Numbered from the stretch's first letter, positions 18,101-28,186 are shown. The stretch is DNA of 64,000 bases from Blastocatellia bacterium (GCA_003168335.1 PMSM01000010.1:905588-969587), one strand, 5' to 3'. Translations and numbers: made by a program. The notes: generated by a model from the sequence alone, not told the origin.

Positions 18101-18793
18101 ATGGAACTCGTAATGAAAAGCAAAACTTTCCGCGATGCCGAGCGAGAGCAGACAAGTATCTTAGCCCCGCTCGAAAGAGCTGCCCTCCGAGGACTCGCAC
18201 GCCGAATGCCCGGCTGGGTGAATTCCGACCACCTGTCGGTCCTCGGGCTCGTGGGAATGCTCGGGGCCGGTGCGTGCTACGTCGCCAGCAAGCAGAATCC
18301 CCTGATGCTGCACCTCGTGAATCTGTTCATATTTCTCAACTGGTTTGGCGACAGTTTAGACGGGACGCTGGCGCGATACAGAGATCGTCAGCGTCCGCGC
18401 TACGGGTTCTATGTGGACCACATCATAGATACCTTCGGCGCGGTGTTCCTGCTTTTCGGCCTCGCGCTCTCCGGTTATATGAGCGAGCGCGTGGCCGCGG
18501 CGGTGCTGATCGTCTTTTTCATGCTGGCCATCAACTCGTATTTGGCCGCCTATGCGCTCGGCGTATTCAAGATCTCGCAATGGAAAATGGGTCCCACAGA
18601 AATGCGTCTGCTGCTTATGGTCGGCAATGTATTCCTGATCTATCATCCGCACACACACGTATTCCACCATGTCTATCTGCTCTACGATGTCGGCGGAGTG
18701 GTCGCGGTAATTGGGATGGCCTTCATTCTGGTGGTCTTGTCCATTCAGAATACACATGCTCTCTATCAACTGGAGCGACTGCCAAGGGAGTGA
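18101..18793 (+). CDS. CDP-alcohol phosphatidyltransferase family protein
   Basis: The 230-residue membrane protein has the complete CDP-alcohol transferase motif D-x2-D-G-x2-A-R-x8-G-x3-D-x3-D, read as DSLDGTLARYRDRQ...YGFYVDHIID (D84 to D110). About six hydrophobic helices are visible. Such enzymes transfer a phosphoalcohol from a CDP-activated donor, for example CDP-diacylglycerol, in the membrane. The exact substrate cannot be read from sequence. An alternative start lies at 18113. The GtrA gene follows after a palindromic element. Confidence 0.85.
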   Translation: MELVMKSKTFRDAEREQTSILAPLERAALRGLARRMPGWVNSDHLSVLGLVGMLGAGACYVASKQNPLMLHLVNLFIFLNWFGDSLDGTLARYRDRQRPRYGFYVDHIIDTFGAVFLLFGLALSGYMSERVAAAVLIVFFMLAINSYLAAYALGVFKISQWKMGPTEMRLLLMVGNVFLIYHPHTHVFHHVYLLYDVGGVVAVIGMAFILVVLSIQNTHALYQLERLPRE

Positions 18794-18817
18794 AAGGGCG
18801 CGACTTAATTTGACGGT

Positions 18818-18888
18818 GTTTAGAGTACCAACTTTAGTTGGGCCCTCTGTCGATTGAGAAAAGCCCGACTGAAGTCGGTACTCTAAAC
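18818..18888. repeat. palindromic element with 12-bp inverted ends
   Basis: The 71-bp element starts gtttagagtacc and ends with the perfect inverse ggtactctaaac. Inside are two small hairpins (caactttagttg and ccgactgaagtcgg). This is the REPIN architecture of two REP units facing each other. It lies between two genes that may belong together. Confidence 0.7.
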
Positions 18889-18917
18889 GCCGTTTAGCTG
18901 AACTAGAACACCACCCA

Positions 18918-19319
18918 ATGATTCACTTCATAAGGTTCAATGTGGTCGGAGTGTTTGGGTTTGCTCTACAATCCGGTGCGCTTTTTGTTCTTACACACGG
19001 CGCGCACCCCTTTGGTTATCTGGTCGCGACCGCGGCGGCAGTTGAGTTGGCTGTACTAAATAATTTTGTCTGGCATCAACGGTGGACGTGGAGAGACCGG
19101 CCTTCTGCCGCCACGGGGGAAACCCTGCGCCGGCTGGCGAAGTTCAACCTCACGAATGGCGCGGTTTCAATAGCCGGCAATCTGGTCTTTATGAGCATTC
19201 TGGTAGGACGCCTCGGCCTGCCGATCGCCGGCGCCAACGTCGCCAGCGTTGCGGCTTGCTCAATATGCAATTTCTTTCTCGCCGACCGAATCGCGTTCTA
19301 TGTGGATAAGGAAGCCTGA
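18918..19319 (+). CDS. GtrA-like membrane protein
   Basis: The 133-residue protein has four predicted membrane helices and the GtrA-family pattern IRFNVVGVFGFALQSGALFVL at the start, NNFVWHQRWTWR between helices 2 and 3, and ICNFFLADRIAFY at the end. GtrA proteins are linked to polyprenyl-linked sugar translocation in surface polysaccharide synthesis. The upstream CDP-alcohol transferase gives a membrane-lipid context. The stop is 3 bp from the convergent threonine dehydratase stop. Confidence 0.85.
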   Translation: MIHFIRFNVVGVFGFALQSGALFVLTHGAHPFGYLVATAAAVELAVLNNFVWHQRWTWRDRPSAATGETLRRLAKFNLTNGAVSIAGNLVFMSILVGRLGLPIAGANVASVAACSICNFFLADRIAFYVDKEA

Positions 19320-19322
19320 CGC

Positions 19323-20285
19323 TCAACGCTTCACCACCGCCGCAAATCGCTCCAGCGGAATATTCCCGCCACTCAAAATGCCCACGACTTTCTTTCCCCG
19401 CAACTGATCGCGCAGCTTGATCGCTGCTGCGAGTGACGCAGCGCCGGCGCCTTCCGCTACTTGTTTTGCCTGCTGCGCGAGCAGGCGAACGGCTTCATTG
19501 ATCTCTTCATCGCTCACCAACACAAAATCATCGAGCAGCTCCCAGAGGATCCGGTTCGTCATTTCAAAAGGCACCCGCGTCGCCAGGCCTTCATGCTCGG
19601 TCTCCATCGTCGGATATGGATCCAAGGTGCGATTCCGCCAGGCGTGCCACAGGGCCGGCGCGCGTTCCGACTGCACTGCGATGACACGAGTGCGGGGGTT
19701 GATCTGTTTAGCAACGATGCAGTTGCCTGCGGCGCAACTCCCACCACCCGCGGCAGCGATGATTACATCGACGTCTGGCAGATCATCAAAGATCTCAAGA
19801 CCGATTGTGCCGACGCCCGCTATCAACTTCGGTTCATTCGCCGAATGAACATAGCGGTGGCCGTCCTGCCGTGCCAGGCGTTCTGCATCTATCCGTGCTT
19901 CATCGAAATCACGACCATGCAAACGGACTTCGGCACCCAGATCGCGCATGGCCTGCATCTTTGTCTGATTCACATTCTCAGCGGGCGCATAAATGATCAC
20001 TCTTGCTCCGAAGAGACGGCCCGCGTACGCGATCGATTGCCCATGATTGCCGGTGCTGGCTGAAACCAACCCCGCACGTTTTTCCTGGTCGGACGCGGTC
20101 CCAACCAGATTCACTCCGCCGCGCACCTTGAACGCGCCGACCGGTTGCAGGTTTTCTAACTTGGCGTAGTAATCACAGCCAAGCATTTCGGAAAGTTTCT
20201 CGACGGGCACGAGCGGTGTCCTGGGAAGATACTGACCTACAAAGTCCCGGGCCGTTAAGACGTCGTTGAAAGTTGGCGGAAGCAT
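19323..20285 (-). CDS. threonine dehydratase-like PLP enzyme
   Basis: The 320-residue product is a fold-type II PLP enzyme. The PLP lysine lies in GAFKVRGGVN, the substrate loop in SASTGNHGQSIAYAG, and the phosphate-binding glycine loop in AAGGGSCAAGNC. The order and length match the short biodegradative-type threonine/serine ammonia-lyase without an ACT domain. It would convert threonine to 2-oxobutyrate and ammonia. I chose the ATG at 20285 because the upstream frame lacks family features. A decayed copy of the region around this start lies at 20437-20510. Confidence 0.85.
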   Translation of the reverse strand: MLPPTFNDVLTARDFVGQYLPRTPLVPVEKLSEMLGCDYYAKLENLQPVGAFKVRGGVNLVGTASDQEKRAGLVSASTGNHGQSIAYAGRLFGARVIIYAPAENVNQTKMQAMRDLGAEVRLHGRDFDEARIDAERLARQDGHRYVHSANEPKLIAGVGTIGLEIFDDLPDVDVIIAAAGGGSCAAGNCIVAKQINPRTRVIAVQSERAPALWHAWRNRTLDPYPTMETEHEGLATRVPFEMTNRILWELLDDFVLVSDEEINEAVRLLAQQAKQVAEGAGAASLAAAIKLRDQLRGKKVVGILSGGNIPLERFAAVVKR

Positions 20286-20436
20286 TGGCGTAGTGTAACG
20301 CAGGCTGTCAGCATGCGCGCAAACTCCTGGACCCCGCCGGAGCAGCGCAGGCTCCCGGGCCGAGCATCTCGGCTGGGGTGCCAATCCCGTGCGGTGGCCT
20401 AAGAGTTTGCGTTGCGGATACCGGGATGAAACTCAT

Positions 20437-20510
20437 GGGCCGCTAGGATGTTGGGAGTTTGGCGGAAGCATTGGTTTGATCTAACGCAAGCTGTTAGCTT
20501 GCTCGCAAAC
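20437..20510 (-). repeat. diverged duplicate of the threonine dehydratase start region
   Basis: This segment matches 20249-20323 with roughly 80 percent identity by eye, including the core ttggcggaagcattgg. In the reverse strand it gives an ATG followed by only eleven sense codons before a stop. It looks like a tandem duplication of the gene's start and leader. Confidence 0.55.
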
Positions 20511-20585
20511 GAACAGTCCGCGTGACCGGAAATCGTCGAGCCTGGTTTGCTCTCCAGCGATCTGTCTCTATAATTGGGTCCGCGT

Positions 20586-20662
20586 GGCGGGGTAGCTCAG
20601 ATGGTTAGAGCGTGGGATTCATAACCCCAAGGTCGGCAGTTCGATCCTGCCCCCCGCTACCA
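20586..20662 (+). tRNA. tRNA-Met (anticodon CAT)
   Basis: A full cloverleaf can be drawn: acceptor ggcgggg/ccccgct with a G1:T72 wobble, D-stem gctc/gagc, anticodon loop ttCATaa, T-stem ggcag/ctgcc with loop ttcgatc, and an encoded CCA end. The anticodon stem has an A31-C39 mismatch. The paired first position suggests elongator methionine rather than initiator, though lysidine-modified tRNA-Ile cannot be excluded from the anticodon alone. Confidence 0.9.
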
Positions 20663-20815
20663 ACCTATCTCATAACTTTTCAAAGAGTTACCGTCACTTC
20701 CGTTCTCAGCCAATCCGCCGTTTTCCCGCCGATGACGTGAAAATGACGTGATTTCGGATCCTCAGCTTTTTGGCTGAATTCAACTACCTTGTTGCCCTTC
20801 AACGCTAGTTTGTTC

Positions 20816-20971
20816 ACAGCGTGAGAGACTCGACACTCACCACTTTGAAGGCCCCATCGACGGCTGGCTCGGATCGCACAAATCGACTCGTGCACGAGAC
20901 GGATTTAGATTTCAGTTCACGATCGAGGACATGACGGAACCACACCTTGTCGGCGCGGACTAATAGTACAC
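20816..20971 (+). repeat. left copy of a 156-bp perfect inverted duplication
   Basis: The 156 bp are identical to the reverse complement of 30617-30772. They contain the last 46 codons and the stop of the BNR gene at 30625-34314. Beyond 20971 about 60 bp remain recognisably similar but diverged. The two copies bracket the RHS island. Confidence 0.9.
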
Positions 20972-21313
20972 AGTCTACATGGATCGATTGGGTGGAGGTC
21001 ACAACCCGGAAGTCTCTAGAGATCTTGAAGGAATTAGGGGTGGATCTAGCAGGGGTTACATTCCCTCGCAATTGACCAGATTCGTAAGAAGAAATCTTAG
21101 TAGAAAATGATAGTTTATCGCTGCGGTTCGGCGCGTTAAAGAATGAGCAGCAATTTAAAGAACCGGCAATTGCCCACGCTCGATGAAAGGTTTCGCTTGC
21201 TTATGCCATTCTTGATGAAACAGAAATGTTGAAGTGGCGAAAGCCGAGGCGTCGAGAGTTCGTAACGACGTTACAGTCAACCATCGTTCAGGAAATCAAA
21301 GAAGGACGTCGGC

Positions 21314-21460
21314 ATGCGGAGATTCATGGTTGTTCTTGTCGTACTCTTTGCGGTGCATGTGCAACTGCACGCGCAATCGTGTCAGCTCACCCTACAGGAT
21401 TTGAAACAGAACCCTGGCGCTCCACCAACCGAAGTAAACACGAGCGGAATCGATCGTTGA
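21314..21460 (+). CDS. small exported peptide or gene stub (48 codons)
   Basis: The ATG at 21314 is preceded by gaaggacgtcggc, a fair ribosome binding site. The product begins with a clean signal peptide MRRFMVVLVVLFAVHVQLHAQ and continues only 27 residues (SCQLTLQDLKQNPGAPPTE...) to a stop. It may be a genuine short secreted peptide, but it reads more like the head of a longer exported protein whose body was lost. The flanking sequence from 21072 to 21313 and 21461 to 21853 shows no other supported gene. Confidence 0.4.
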   Translation: MRRFMVVLVVLFAVHVQLHAQSCQLTLQDLKQNPGAPPTEVNTSGIDR

Positions 21461-21853
21461 GGAGCTAGTTTCAAGCCTTCAACTAATCATGTTCAAACCA
21501 CAGAATCGCTAGGCAGCGATAGGGTTTTTCTCTTCTAACGCCTCAAAATCTAGATGCCACCTTTTCAGCGAATCCCTTGCAGCGTGCTTCGATGGCTTGC
21601 TGGCTGGCGCGGACGCGTTGTTTCTCATGCATCCATGGCCGTGCTCCCTCGAGCTGGACGCGGAGGACACTCTCCAAAAAAGCCCTTGACATTTCGTTCT
21701 ATCAAGCGTAGCGTGCGCGCATCCGTAGCATGTTCTTTGGCAACAAAGAGTAAAAACGCTATCTCCTAGAGCTTACGGTTTTCCGCACGCTCGCCAGTTA
21801 GCCTTGTTTTCAACCCAGCGCTTCTTGCAGAGTGCTTTACTAAGGGGACCCTC

Positions 21854-24800
21854 ATGTCTTCCACTAATCCATCCAGTTGGCCATGGTTAAGCCGCTCAGC
21901 CTCCATCGCGCTCGTTCTTTGTTTGTTATCAAGTTCGACACCGGCGGCGCCAGAGACGATTGTAGCTGTGGCAAAGGAATCGAGCGTCGGCTTCGCGTTC
22001 TGGTATCAGGGCAGCGGGCTTGCCAAATTGATTCAAGGAAACGGCACGGGTAATGCGAAGGCGCAGGAGAAGCAAGCAGACCGCGATGCGAAGGTCAGCC
22101 GCATTCAGATTTTTCCCGGCGACGTGACCGTCGATCTCAGCGACCCTGTGCGATTCTCGGCAGTCGCTTACGATCGTGATGGTGATCCTGTCGGTGGAGT
22201 CAAGATCAAATGGAGCGGTCACGGCGCAACGGCTCAAGCCCGGGTGCGCATCTCGCCGCACGGCGAGTTCGAGGCGACTACGCCGGGTTCATTCACGATT
22301 ACCGCGCAGGCGGGTGGGAAGACAGCGCAGGTAACCGTCACGGTGCGCGCCGGTCTCAAGCGAGATTTGAAAGCGACTCCGACTGGCACGCACGAGGTCT
22401 CGTCGCGCGACGTTTCTACTGCAAAGATTGCGTCTGTCAAGGAACAGAAAAAGTCTGAAGGCGGCGCCGGACTTCAATTCAAGAGAAGCAATCGGCAAGG
22501 CGGAAGCAGCGCCTCCAGACGAGCGCACGCTAGCACCGCAAAGGTTACGACTGCGCCAGATCCGATGCCACAGGGCGGAGGTGGCGGTTGGGGCGACAGC
22601 AACTACTGGTCGGCAGGCAGACCAGAGAATCGAGTCGCCGATCCGCCAGGCGCCACCGTCGATGGCGGCGCTGGCAGCGGCAATTTCCAGTTTGCTGCAC
22701 CGGTCGTGAGCATGCCGGGTCGAGGAGTCAACATTTCACTCGGCCTCGCCTACAACTCCCGACTCTGGAATAAGGCGAACTCGCAAATCAATTATGACAA
22801 CGATCGTGGCTGGCCAGCGCCAGGGTTCAATCTGGGTTTTGGGAAGCTGCTCGGCATGGGTGTTTACAATGGCGGCATGCTCGTCGATGCTGACGGCACT
22901 CGCCATAGTTATACCGGCAATATCACCTTTTACAATTGGGGCACCTATGGTGTCATGCATACCATTGATGGTTCGCTAATTGACTACACCTATTGGACCG
23001 GCACCGGTGGCGGCCTCGTATCGGCCCAAGTACGACTTCCGAATGGAACGGTCATCAATTATGGCGCGGCAGGTCCGGGCGCGATCTATCCGACTTTTAT
23101 CGAAGACCCCAACGGCAACTACATCAGCATCACCTATGTCAACAACGCGGGGCCGCGCATTCAAACCGTTACGGACACGCTGAACCGCACAATCAGTTTC
23201 TCGTACGACTACAACAATCTACTAACCGCGATCACCGCGCCGGGATATACTGGCGGCACCAGGACGGTGGTCAGGCTGCACTATCATCAACTCGCACTCA
23301 GCTACGGTTTCAGCGGGCTAACGCCTTCCGTCAGAGATTCCTATCCGTGGGTGGTTGACGCGATTTATTATCCGGGAACCAGCACGGGCTACTGGCTCAA
23401 CGATTCCGATTCATATTCGAGTTACGGCATGTTGGCCAAGGTCGTGGAAGAACGGGGCATGGGGTTCTCAGCTTCTTCCCTCAACGACATGGGCAGCGCC
23501 TCGCAAGGCGCGATCACGCGCCGCGAGACTTATAACTATCCACTCACGCCGGACTACAGTCTTACTGATGCGCCGACTTACCCGTCTGTGCTTGAAGAGT
23601 GGACGCGCGACGGGGTGAATTTCGATTCGGCGACCACCGGCTATGAAGTTCACGAAAATGACAATCCGCGCACCACAACCATCACGCTCCCGAACGGCAC
23701 GAAGAGCAAGCAATACTCTTACAACGCGTCGGGCCAATACAATGATGGACTCGTTTATCATGACGTGACCTACGTCAGTGATGAAAACAGCCCGCTGCAA
23801 AGCAGCAACTCCTACTGGGAGCAAGGCGCTTACAACACTCCGCGGCCCACGCGAGTTGAAAAGACTGATGAGCGTGGACAAACAACGGCCGCGGCGTTCA
23901 GTTACGGAAGCGTTTACAATCAAGTCACGGAGGTGCGCAACTACGACTATGGCGGCAGCTCGCTTCTGCGCGCGACGCGCACGACTTATCAGAACAGCAC
24001 GAATTACACGGGAACATGTTACAGCTCCGGCTGTGTTGGCCGTCACATCTTCAATCTGCCGTCAAGTGTCGAAGTGTATGCGGCCGATTATTCGACTCGC
24101 GTAGCGCGGACGGAATATCAGTATGACGGTCAGAGTCTCAGCGCAGCTCCCAACGTCGTCATGCACGATCAGGCAGCCAACCCGCACGCTGCGGACGAAG
24201 GGTTTTGCTACACGGATTATGACTGGAACGATGGAGACTGCACTGGCAGTTGCAATCAGAACTGCCCGGATTGCATTCAGGATCGAACTTGCGACGGCTA
24301 TTGCCCGCAGATTTATGTTTGTCCCTACGATTCGTCGACTGACTTCCGCGGCAACGTCACCCAGGTGACGAGTTATGCCGATGCCATCAATCTTGGGGGT
24401 GCAGTTACGGAAACCCGGCGTTATGACATCACCGGTAACCTGGTGACGGGGGCTACTTCGTCCGAGCAGACTAGTTTCAATTACTCGGTAGACACGCAAT
24501 ACACCCATCCGCTCTCGAAGACGCAAGGCTCGGCTACAGACGCTTACGCCCAAGTCACCACCAGCGCAACTTATGATTTCTATACGGGCCTGGGACTTTC
24601 GGCAACAGATGTCAATGGCCGGCAATCGCAAGCCAGTTACGATACAAACACGCTTCGCCCGACGACTTCGGTTTCGCCCACGGGAGCGCACACCGACTTT
24701 GCTTACGACGACGCGGCGATGACCGTCACTTCGACCACTTATCCGACCGCTGGCACTGGCGGCGCGATCGCCGATCAGAGCGTGAAGATGCTGAACGGTG

Positions 24801-27800
24801 CAGGCCAAGTGCGCGTCGAGAAGGCCCGCGGTCCGGACAGCGGCGGCAATCAAACCTGGGATGAAGTTGATACCATCTACAACAACCTCGGCCAGGTGTC
24901 TCAGCAGTCAAGGCCATATCGTGTCGGCACAGAAACGCCCGTGACGAGCACCGTGGCTTACGATGCGCTGGGCCGCACGGTTAGCGTAACTGCGCCCGAC
25001 GGCGGTGTGACGCAAACTTTCTACAACGAAGCAAGCCGGCCAAGTGTAGCGTCAAGCAGTCCGGGAGAGACTACGCGCATGCAAGACTCCTGGGGTCGCG
25101 AGCGTTGGGGGCGTACGGATGCGAGCGGGCGACTGGTAGAAGTTGTCGAACCCGATCCATCAGGTGGCGGTTCGGTCGCCAGCTATGGCTTGGTGACAAC
25201 TTACAGCTACAACACACTTGGGAATTTGACGCAGACGAACCAGGGTGCGCAGACGCGTTCGTTCAAGTACGATTCACTCGGAAGATTAAACGGGCAGAAG
25301 TTAGCTGAACAGAATGCCACGCTCAATGACGCCGGAACCTATGTTGGTTCCGGAACGTGGAGCGATGTTTTCACTTACGACGATCGTTCGAATCTCACCT
25401 CGCGCACCGATGCGCGCGGCGTCAAGACTGTTTACACCTATAGCAGCGATCCGCTCAATCGCCTCCAATCCGTTTCGTGGGACACGAGCGGCTTTGGCGA
25501 TACGGCAAATCCGATTCTGTCGGCTGCGACTGTGAGTTATCAGTATCGTACCAAAGCAAGCCCGTCCGATTTGACAGATGTGACCCAACTCGCCAGTGTT
25601 ACCGCTTCAGGCGTGAGTACGGAAACCTATGCATTCGACACCGAAGCACGAGTCAGTTCAAAGACATTGACCTTGACCAGCCGTCCGTACTACCCAATGG
25701 TCACTGACTACACTTTCGATACGCTGGATCGCGTCACCGATGTGCGCTATCCGGCGGAGTATGGAAACGGGAGCGCGCCGCGCAAGGTCGTGCACCATGA
25801 CTATGACATCGCGAGCCGTTTGAGCGGTCTGACTTACGATAGTCAATCGTTTGCTTCAAGCATCGTCTACAACGCGGCCAGCCAGACGACTTCGCTCAGC
25901 GTGGGCACGGCCACGAATCAAGTTAATGAGAGCTACACCTACAACGCGCAAACCGGTTTGCTCGACAGTCAGTCCGCTACACGCGGAAGCACGCCACTGC
26001 TCAATCTCTCTTACGATTATACGAACTCAAGTGGCAAGCGCACGGGCCAGCTGACCAAGATTAGCAACAATCAGGATCACAACAAGGATCGCGGTTACGA
26101 ATACGATGCACTTGGCAGATTACAACGGGCTACCGGCGGGCAGAACGTCAACTGGGTGCAGCGCTACAACTATGATAGCTATGGCAATCGCTCCGACGTC
26201 TGGTCCTACACGGGGGATCAGTATGTAAAGAATTTATATCAGAGCGCCTTGAATCGGCAGCCGAACTCGACCGAGTTGCAAACCGCGCTCAGTAGTCTGC
26301 AGAGCGCCTACTCCCAGGGACAGTCTGCGTTTCTCACAGCGATGCAGGGCATAGGCGAAACGGTGTTCGGCGGGTCAGAGTATGCAGGTCGCAATCGTTC
26401 AAATCACGACTACGTTTACGACCTCTACAAAGCCTATCTCTATCGCGAGCCGGATGCAGGCGGCTGGGCCGCCTGGGAAGCGGCGCTTAATAACGGCAGC
26501 AGTCGCGCGGATGTGCGCAGCGGCTTCGCCTGGAGCGCAGAGTTTCAATTAAAGATCAAGGGCGTCAGTCCTTACGCGCCGCCGAACAACGGAGTGGTGC
26601 CGCCTGACGGCTTAACTGCGCTTGGATTCGACAGCGCTTCGAATCGGATTAACTCATCGGGCTTTGCGTACGACGCCGCCGGCAATCAAACGCGTGCATT
26701 AATTCCTGGCAGCACCACAATCTCGCAACGCTTTCAGTACGACGCTGCGAATCGTATGGTGAAGGTCAAGGCTGATGACAACTCGACGGTGTTGACGAGT
26801 TATACGTATGGCAGTTCCAATGAAAGATTGATGGCGGAAGAAGGAAGCCTCAGAACCTACTACGATTGCGAAGGCGGCTCGACTGTCGCCGAGTACATAG
26901 AGAGCGGTGGTTCGACGACTCCTGCATGGTCGAAGAGTTATTTGTACCTCGACGAGCGCTTGCTTTCAACACTCACTCCAAATGGAAGCGGCGGTGAAGC
27001 AGTTCAATATCATCATCCGGATCGATTGGGTACGCGTCTAGTCACCGATCCTTCAAGTGGAAGTTCATTCGAGCAGGTAGCGCTACCTTTTGGCACTGCG
27101 TTGGAATCCGAATCGTCTGGCCAAACGAATAGAAGATTCACTTCTTACGACCGCAGCACAACGACAAAACTCGATTACGCGGTCAATCGCCATTACGACT
27201 CGCAACAGGGACGATTCACTCAGGTCGATCCAGCAGGGATGAGCGCCACAAGTCTAGAGAGTCCGCAGACGCTCAACCTGTACGCTTACTGCGCCAACGA
27301 TCCGATCAATCAAACTGACCCAAGCGGCCTGGGCTTCTTTAGCTTCTTAAAGAAAGTCTTCAAGTGGGTTGTTGTGGCAGTCACGGTCGTTGTCGCTGTA
27401 CTAACCATAATTTACACTGGCCAAATCTGGGCCGCCGTAGGCTGGGTCAAGATGGCGCTTGGACTCATTGCGGCTGTCGCTAACGCAGCCTCGTCAGTCC
27501 TCACCGCCTTAGGCGTGAAAACAGCCGGAATGATTTTCGACATCATAGCGGCGGGCGCTAGTTTTGGTATCTCACTTGCCAATATTGCCGGTCACGCTCT
27601 GGAAAAAGTGAAGACCATCTTCAAAGCAATTCAGGACGGAGCTACACTAGCCAGCAAGACACTTACCGCCCTCGGGCACAAAATGGCCGGGCAAATCTTC
27701 GACCTTGTTAGCACCGTGGCAGGATTCATCTCAAGCGAGATCTCCAAAACAGCCGTGCCAGATCCCAAACATAAAGGGGAGTTCATCCACGAATGGAAGT

Positions 27801-28090
27801 TCAAGAAATGGGACATCTACAAATTCGTGAGAGCAGTAATCGAGAAGGGTGCAAATCTGGCCGGCGCGGAAAGGCTGAGCGGGTTCGTAAATGTGCTGGG
27901 TCTCGTTGACGACACGGGTGATATTATTATGGGGATTCAGAGCTTCGGAAATGCGGCTAAAGGCGGACCGCTCTCCAAGAGTCCAGGGATTCCTCGGTGG
28001 GCCGGCTGGTTTGAAAGGAGCTTACCGCTACTCAAGAAGGTCAACACCGCATTCGGGAGAATTGATAAAGCCGTCGCGCTGGCGCACTAA
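21854..28090 (+). CDS. exported RHS/YD-repeat protein with DUF4214 insert and C-terminal tip
   Basis: The 2078-residue product begins with a signal peptide (residues 1-32) and an Ig-like Big domain (about 81-165: IQIFPGDVTVDLSDPVRFSAVAYDRDG...). YD repeats run from about 260 onward, with many GxTxxxxYDxxGR-type units. Two insertions are notable: a cysteine-rich patch (8 Cys within about 40 residues, nt 24207-24330) and a DUF4214-like domain (residues about 1455-1575: LYQSALNRQPN...YLYREPDAGGWAAWEAAL...). The RHS core ends with NLYAYCANDPINQTDPSGLG near residue 1825. A 250-residue tip follows, with strong hydrophobic helices and a doubled unit (TALGVKTAGMIFDI / TALGHKMAGQIFDL). In such proteins the core is a shell around a variable C-terminal toxin or effector; the tip's activity is not recognised. 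Confidence 0.85.
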   Translation: MSSTNPSSWPWLSRSASIALVLCLLSSSTPAAPETIVAVAKESSVGFAFWYQGSGLAKLIQGNGTGNAKAQEKQADRDAKVSRIQIFPGDVTVDLSDPVRFSAVAYDRDGDPVGGVKIKWSGHGATAQARVRISPHGEFEATTPGSFTITAQAGGKTAQVTVTVRAGLKRDLKATPTGTHEVSSRDVSTAKIASVKEQKKSEGGAGLQFKRSNRQGGSSASRRAHASTAKVTTAPDPMPQGGGGGWGDSNYWSAGRPENRVADPPGATVDGGAGSGNFQFAAPVVSMPGRGVNISLGLAYNSRLWNKANSQINYDNDRGWPAPGFNLGFGKLLGMGVYNGGMLVDADGTRHSYTGNITFYNWGTYGVMHTIDGSLIDYTYWTGTGGGLVSAQVRLPNGTVINYGAAGPGAIYPTFIEDPNGNYISITYVNNAGPRIQTVTDTLNRTISFSYDYNNLLTAITAPGYTGGTRTVVRLHYHQLALSYGFSGLTPSVRDSYPWVVDAIYYPGTSTGYWLNDSDSYSSYGMLAKVVEERGMGFSASSLNDMGSASQGAITRRETYNYPLTPDYSLTDAPTYPSVLEEWTRDGVNFDSATTGYEVHENDNPRTTTITLPNGTKSKQYSYNASGQYNDGLVYHDVTYVSDENSPLQSSNSYWEQGAYNTPRPTRVEKTDERGQTTAAAFSYGSVYNQVTEVRNYDYGGSSLLRATRTTYQNSTNYTGTCYSSGCVGRHIFNLPSSVEVYAADYSTRVARTEYQYDGQSLSAAPNVVMHDQAANPHAADEGFCYTDYDWNDGDCTGSCNQNCPDCIQDRTCDGYCPQIYVCPYDSSTDFRGNVTQVTSYADAINLGGAVTETRRYDITGNLVTGATSSEQTSFNYSVDTQYTHPLSKTQGSATDAYAQVTTSATYDFYTGLGLSATDVNGRQSQASYDTNTLRPTTSVSPTGAHTDFAYDDAAMTVTSTTYPTAGTGGAIADQSVKMLNGAGQVRVEKARGPDSGGNQTWDEVDTIYNNLGQVSQQSRPYRVGTETPVTSTVAYDALGRTVSVTAPDGGVTQTFYNEASRPSVASSSPGETTRMQDSWGRERWGRTDASGRLVEVVEPDPSGGGSVASYGLVTTYSYNTLGNLTQTNQGAQTRSFKYDSLGRLNGQKLAEQNATLNDAGTYVGSGTWSDVFTYDDRSNLTSRTDARGVKTVYTYSSDPLNRLQSVSWDTSGFGDTANPILSAATVSYQYRTKASPSDLTDVTQLASVTASGVSTETYAFDTEARVSSKTLTLTSRPYYPMVTDYTFDTLDRVTDVRYPAEYGNGSAPRKVVHHDYDIASRLSGLTYDSQSFASSIVYNAASQTTSLSVGTATNQVNESYTYNAQTGLLDSQSATRGSTPLLNLSYDYTNSSGKRTGQLTKISNNQDHNKDRGYEYDALGRLQRATGGQNVNWVQRYNYDSYGNRSDVWSYTGDQYVKNLYQSALNRQPNSTELQTALSSLQSAYSQGQSAFLTAMQGIGETVFGGSEYAGRNRSNHDYVYDLYKAYLYREPDAGGWAAWEAALNNGSSRADVRSGFAWSAEFQLKIKGVSPYAPPNNGVVPPDGLTALGFDSASNRINSSGFAYDAAGNQTRALIPGSTTISQRFQYDAANRMVKVKADDNSTVLTSYTYGSSNERLMAEEGSLRTYYDCEGGSTVAEYIESGGSTTPAWSKSYLYLDERLLSTLTPNGSGGEAVQYHHPDRLGTRLVTDPSSGSSFEQVALPFGTALESESSGQTNRRFTSYDRSTTTKLDYAVNRHYDSQQGRFTQVDPAGMSATSLESPQTLNLYAYCANDPINQTDPSGLGFFSFLKKVFKWVVVAVTVVVAVLTIIYTGQIWAAVGWVKMALGLIAAVANAASSVLTALGVKTAGMIFDIIAAGASFGISLANIAGHALEKVKTIFKAIQDGATLASKTLTALGHKMAGQIFDLVSTVAGFISSEISKTAVPDPKHKGEFIHEWKFKKWDIYKFVRAVIEKGANLAGAERLSGFVNVLGLVDDTGDIIMGIQSFGNAAKGGPLSKSPGIPRWAGWFERSLPLLKKVNTAFGRIDKAVALAH

Positions 28091-28186
28091 CAAGTCTTAT
28101 CCGATTGCTCCGGAACAGCGAACGATCTCTTTGGATTGGAAGATATTTGCAGTTTCGTCGTTTGAGCGAGAGCGAAGGAGATCGCT

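Noticed and set aside
22734-24853. Long reverse-strand ORFs inside the RHS gene
   Set aside because: They mirror the codon bias of the RHS gene and resemble no family.
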